From Salibaculum halophilum (lineage in GTDB: Bacteria; Pseudomonadota; Alphaproteobacteria; Rhodobacterales; Rhodobacteraceae): a stretch of DNA of 64,000 nucleotides. The stretch lies in the NCBI RefSeq assembly GCF_002094885.1, contig NZ_MSIT01000006.1:62001-126000 (forward strand), read 5' to 3'. Both the position numbers and the translations under genes were made by a program. Every line of letters starts with the position of its first letter. Positions within the stretch are counted from its first letter, which is position 1. The notes under the pieces are model-generated. The model was not told the origin of the DNA and did not search any database. It saw only the letters and a program-made list of their open reading frames with translations. Of the stretch, positions 63,803 to 64,000 are shown piece after piece.

Positions 63803-64000
63803 ATGGATCGCATCGTCGCCACCCTCTGGTCGGGGGACAAGGGCAACAGCACCGTCGATTGGCTGGTTCTGACAACCGGTCTGGTTCTGCTGGCGACCGC
63901 CGTCACGGCCGCTGTAACACCCGCCCCGCACGAGATCGCCCAAACGGACGGATCAATCGTCGCCCCGCCGGCCGAGGCGGCGGCCGCCAGCCGCGACACC
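63803..64000 (+). CDS. Small Flp-pilin-like or single-pass membrane protein (3' cut by window edge)
   Basis: At least 66 codons from the ATG at 63803, after AGGGGCGGAAAA, with no stop before the window ends. The opening MDRIVATLWSGDKGNSTVDW is followed by one hydrophobic helix (LVLTTGLVLLATAVTAAV), then a Pro/Ala-rich stretch. A helix that begins just after a TVDWL motif resembles TadE/Flp-type prepilins. The rest is needed to decide. It follows the response regulator on the same strand. Confidence 0.55.
   Translation, partial: MDRIVATLWSGDKGNSTVDWLVLTTGLVLLATAVTAAVTPAPHEIAQTDGSIVAPPAEAAAASRDT

Overview
The window comes from the chromosome of a high-GC alphaproteobacterium of the Rhodobacteraceae (Roseobacter group). 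The evidence is gene content: a pccA/pccB/mcm block with an adjacent PccR-type regulator, convergent choline-oxidation and heterotetrameric sarcosine oxidase operons, many GTG starts and ATGA overlaps, and several small families typical of this group (DUF4174, DUF6497, DUF6455, DUF1467). The DNA looks like ordinary core and metabolic chromosome. I see no transposase, integrase, phage gene, CRISPR array or plasmid origin. One tRNA is present (Gly-TCC, minus strand).

Layout. (1) 1-3.1 kb: 3' part of a Ppx/GppA phosphatase, a small secreted protein, a TerB/J-domain co-chaperone and a VOC-family protein. (2) 3.2-15.3 kb: propionyl-CoA assimilation. This holds methylmalonyl-CoA mutase (with a sulfotransferase-like gene overlapping its 5' end), the pccA and pccB carboxylase genes, small envelope proteins between them, a divergent MFS exporter and the ScfR/PccR regulator. 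TTTGCAAA-like boxes lie in front of both pccB and pccR. The matching methylmalonyl-CoA epimerase is about 50 kb away at 62.4 kb. (3) 15.3-28.0 kb: CoxG-like and YdcH-like proteins, then betA-betB-betI facing the choline ABC transporter choXWV across a BetI-type palindrome, then soxBDAG running convergently towards choV. (4) 28.2-34.1 kb: a Hint-domain protein, glutamate dehydrogenase, and an isolated TadG-TadE-TadE trio.

(5) 34.1-38.1 kb: two small envelope proteins, hom (homoserine dehydrogenase), a chloramphenicol-acetyltransferase-like acyltransferase and glpX. (6) 38.2-43.6 kb: a sulfide/persulfide module in one direction: a YeeE/YedE pair, a persulfide dioxygenase, a DUF442-sulfide:quinone oxidoreductase fusion and a SulP transporter, behind an AT-rich promoter carrying inverted repeats. 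(7) 43.6-58.5 kb: mostly housekeeping genes, including metG, a long-chain acyl-CoA synthetase, an ABC exporter, tRNA-Gly, an M48 lipoprotein protease, a PPK2 kinase and rimO. (8) 58.6-64 kb: a glutathione-peroxidase-like/HDAC-like pair, an orphan Tat-exported solute-binding protein, mce-DUF1467, a single-domain response regulator, and the start of a small Flp-pilin-like membrane protein cut by the window edge.

The most coherent systems are the propionyl-CoA regulon, the choline-to-glycine module (with the betaine and dimethylglycine steps missing here) and the sulfide detoxification module. All three correspond to known systems in broad outline. The less explained parts are the exporter inside the PccR block, the sulfotransferase in the mutase operon, the orphan Tad trio, the Hint protein, and the acyltransferase between hom and glpX.
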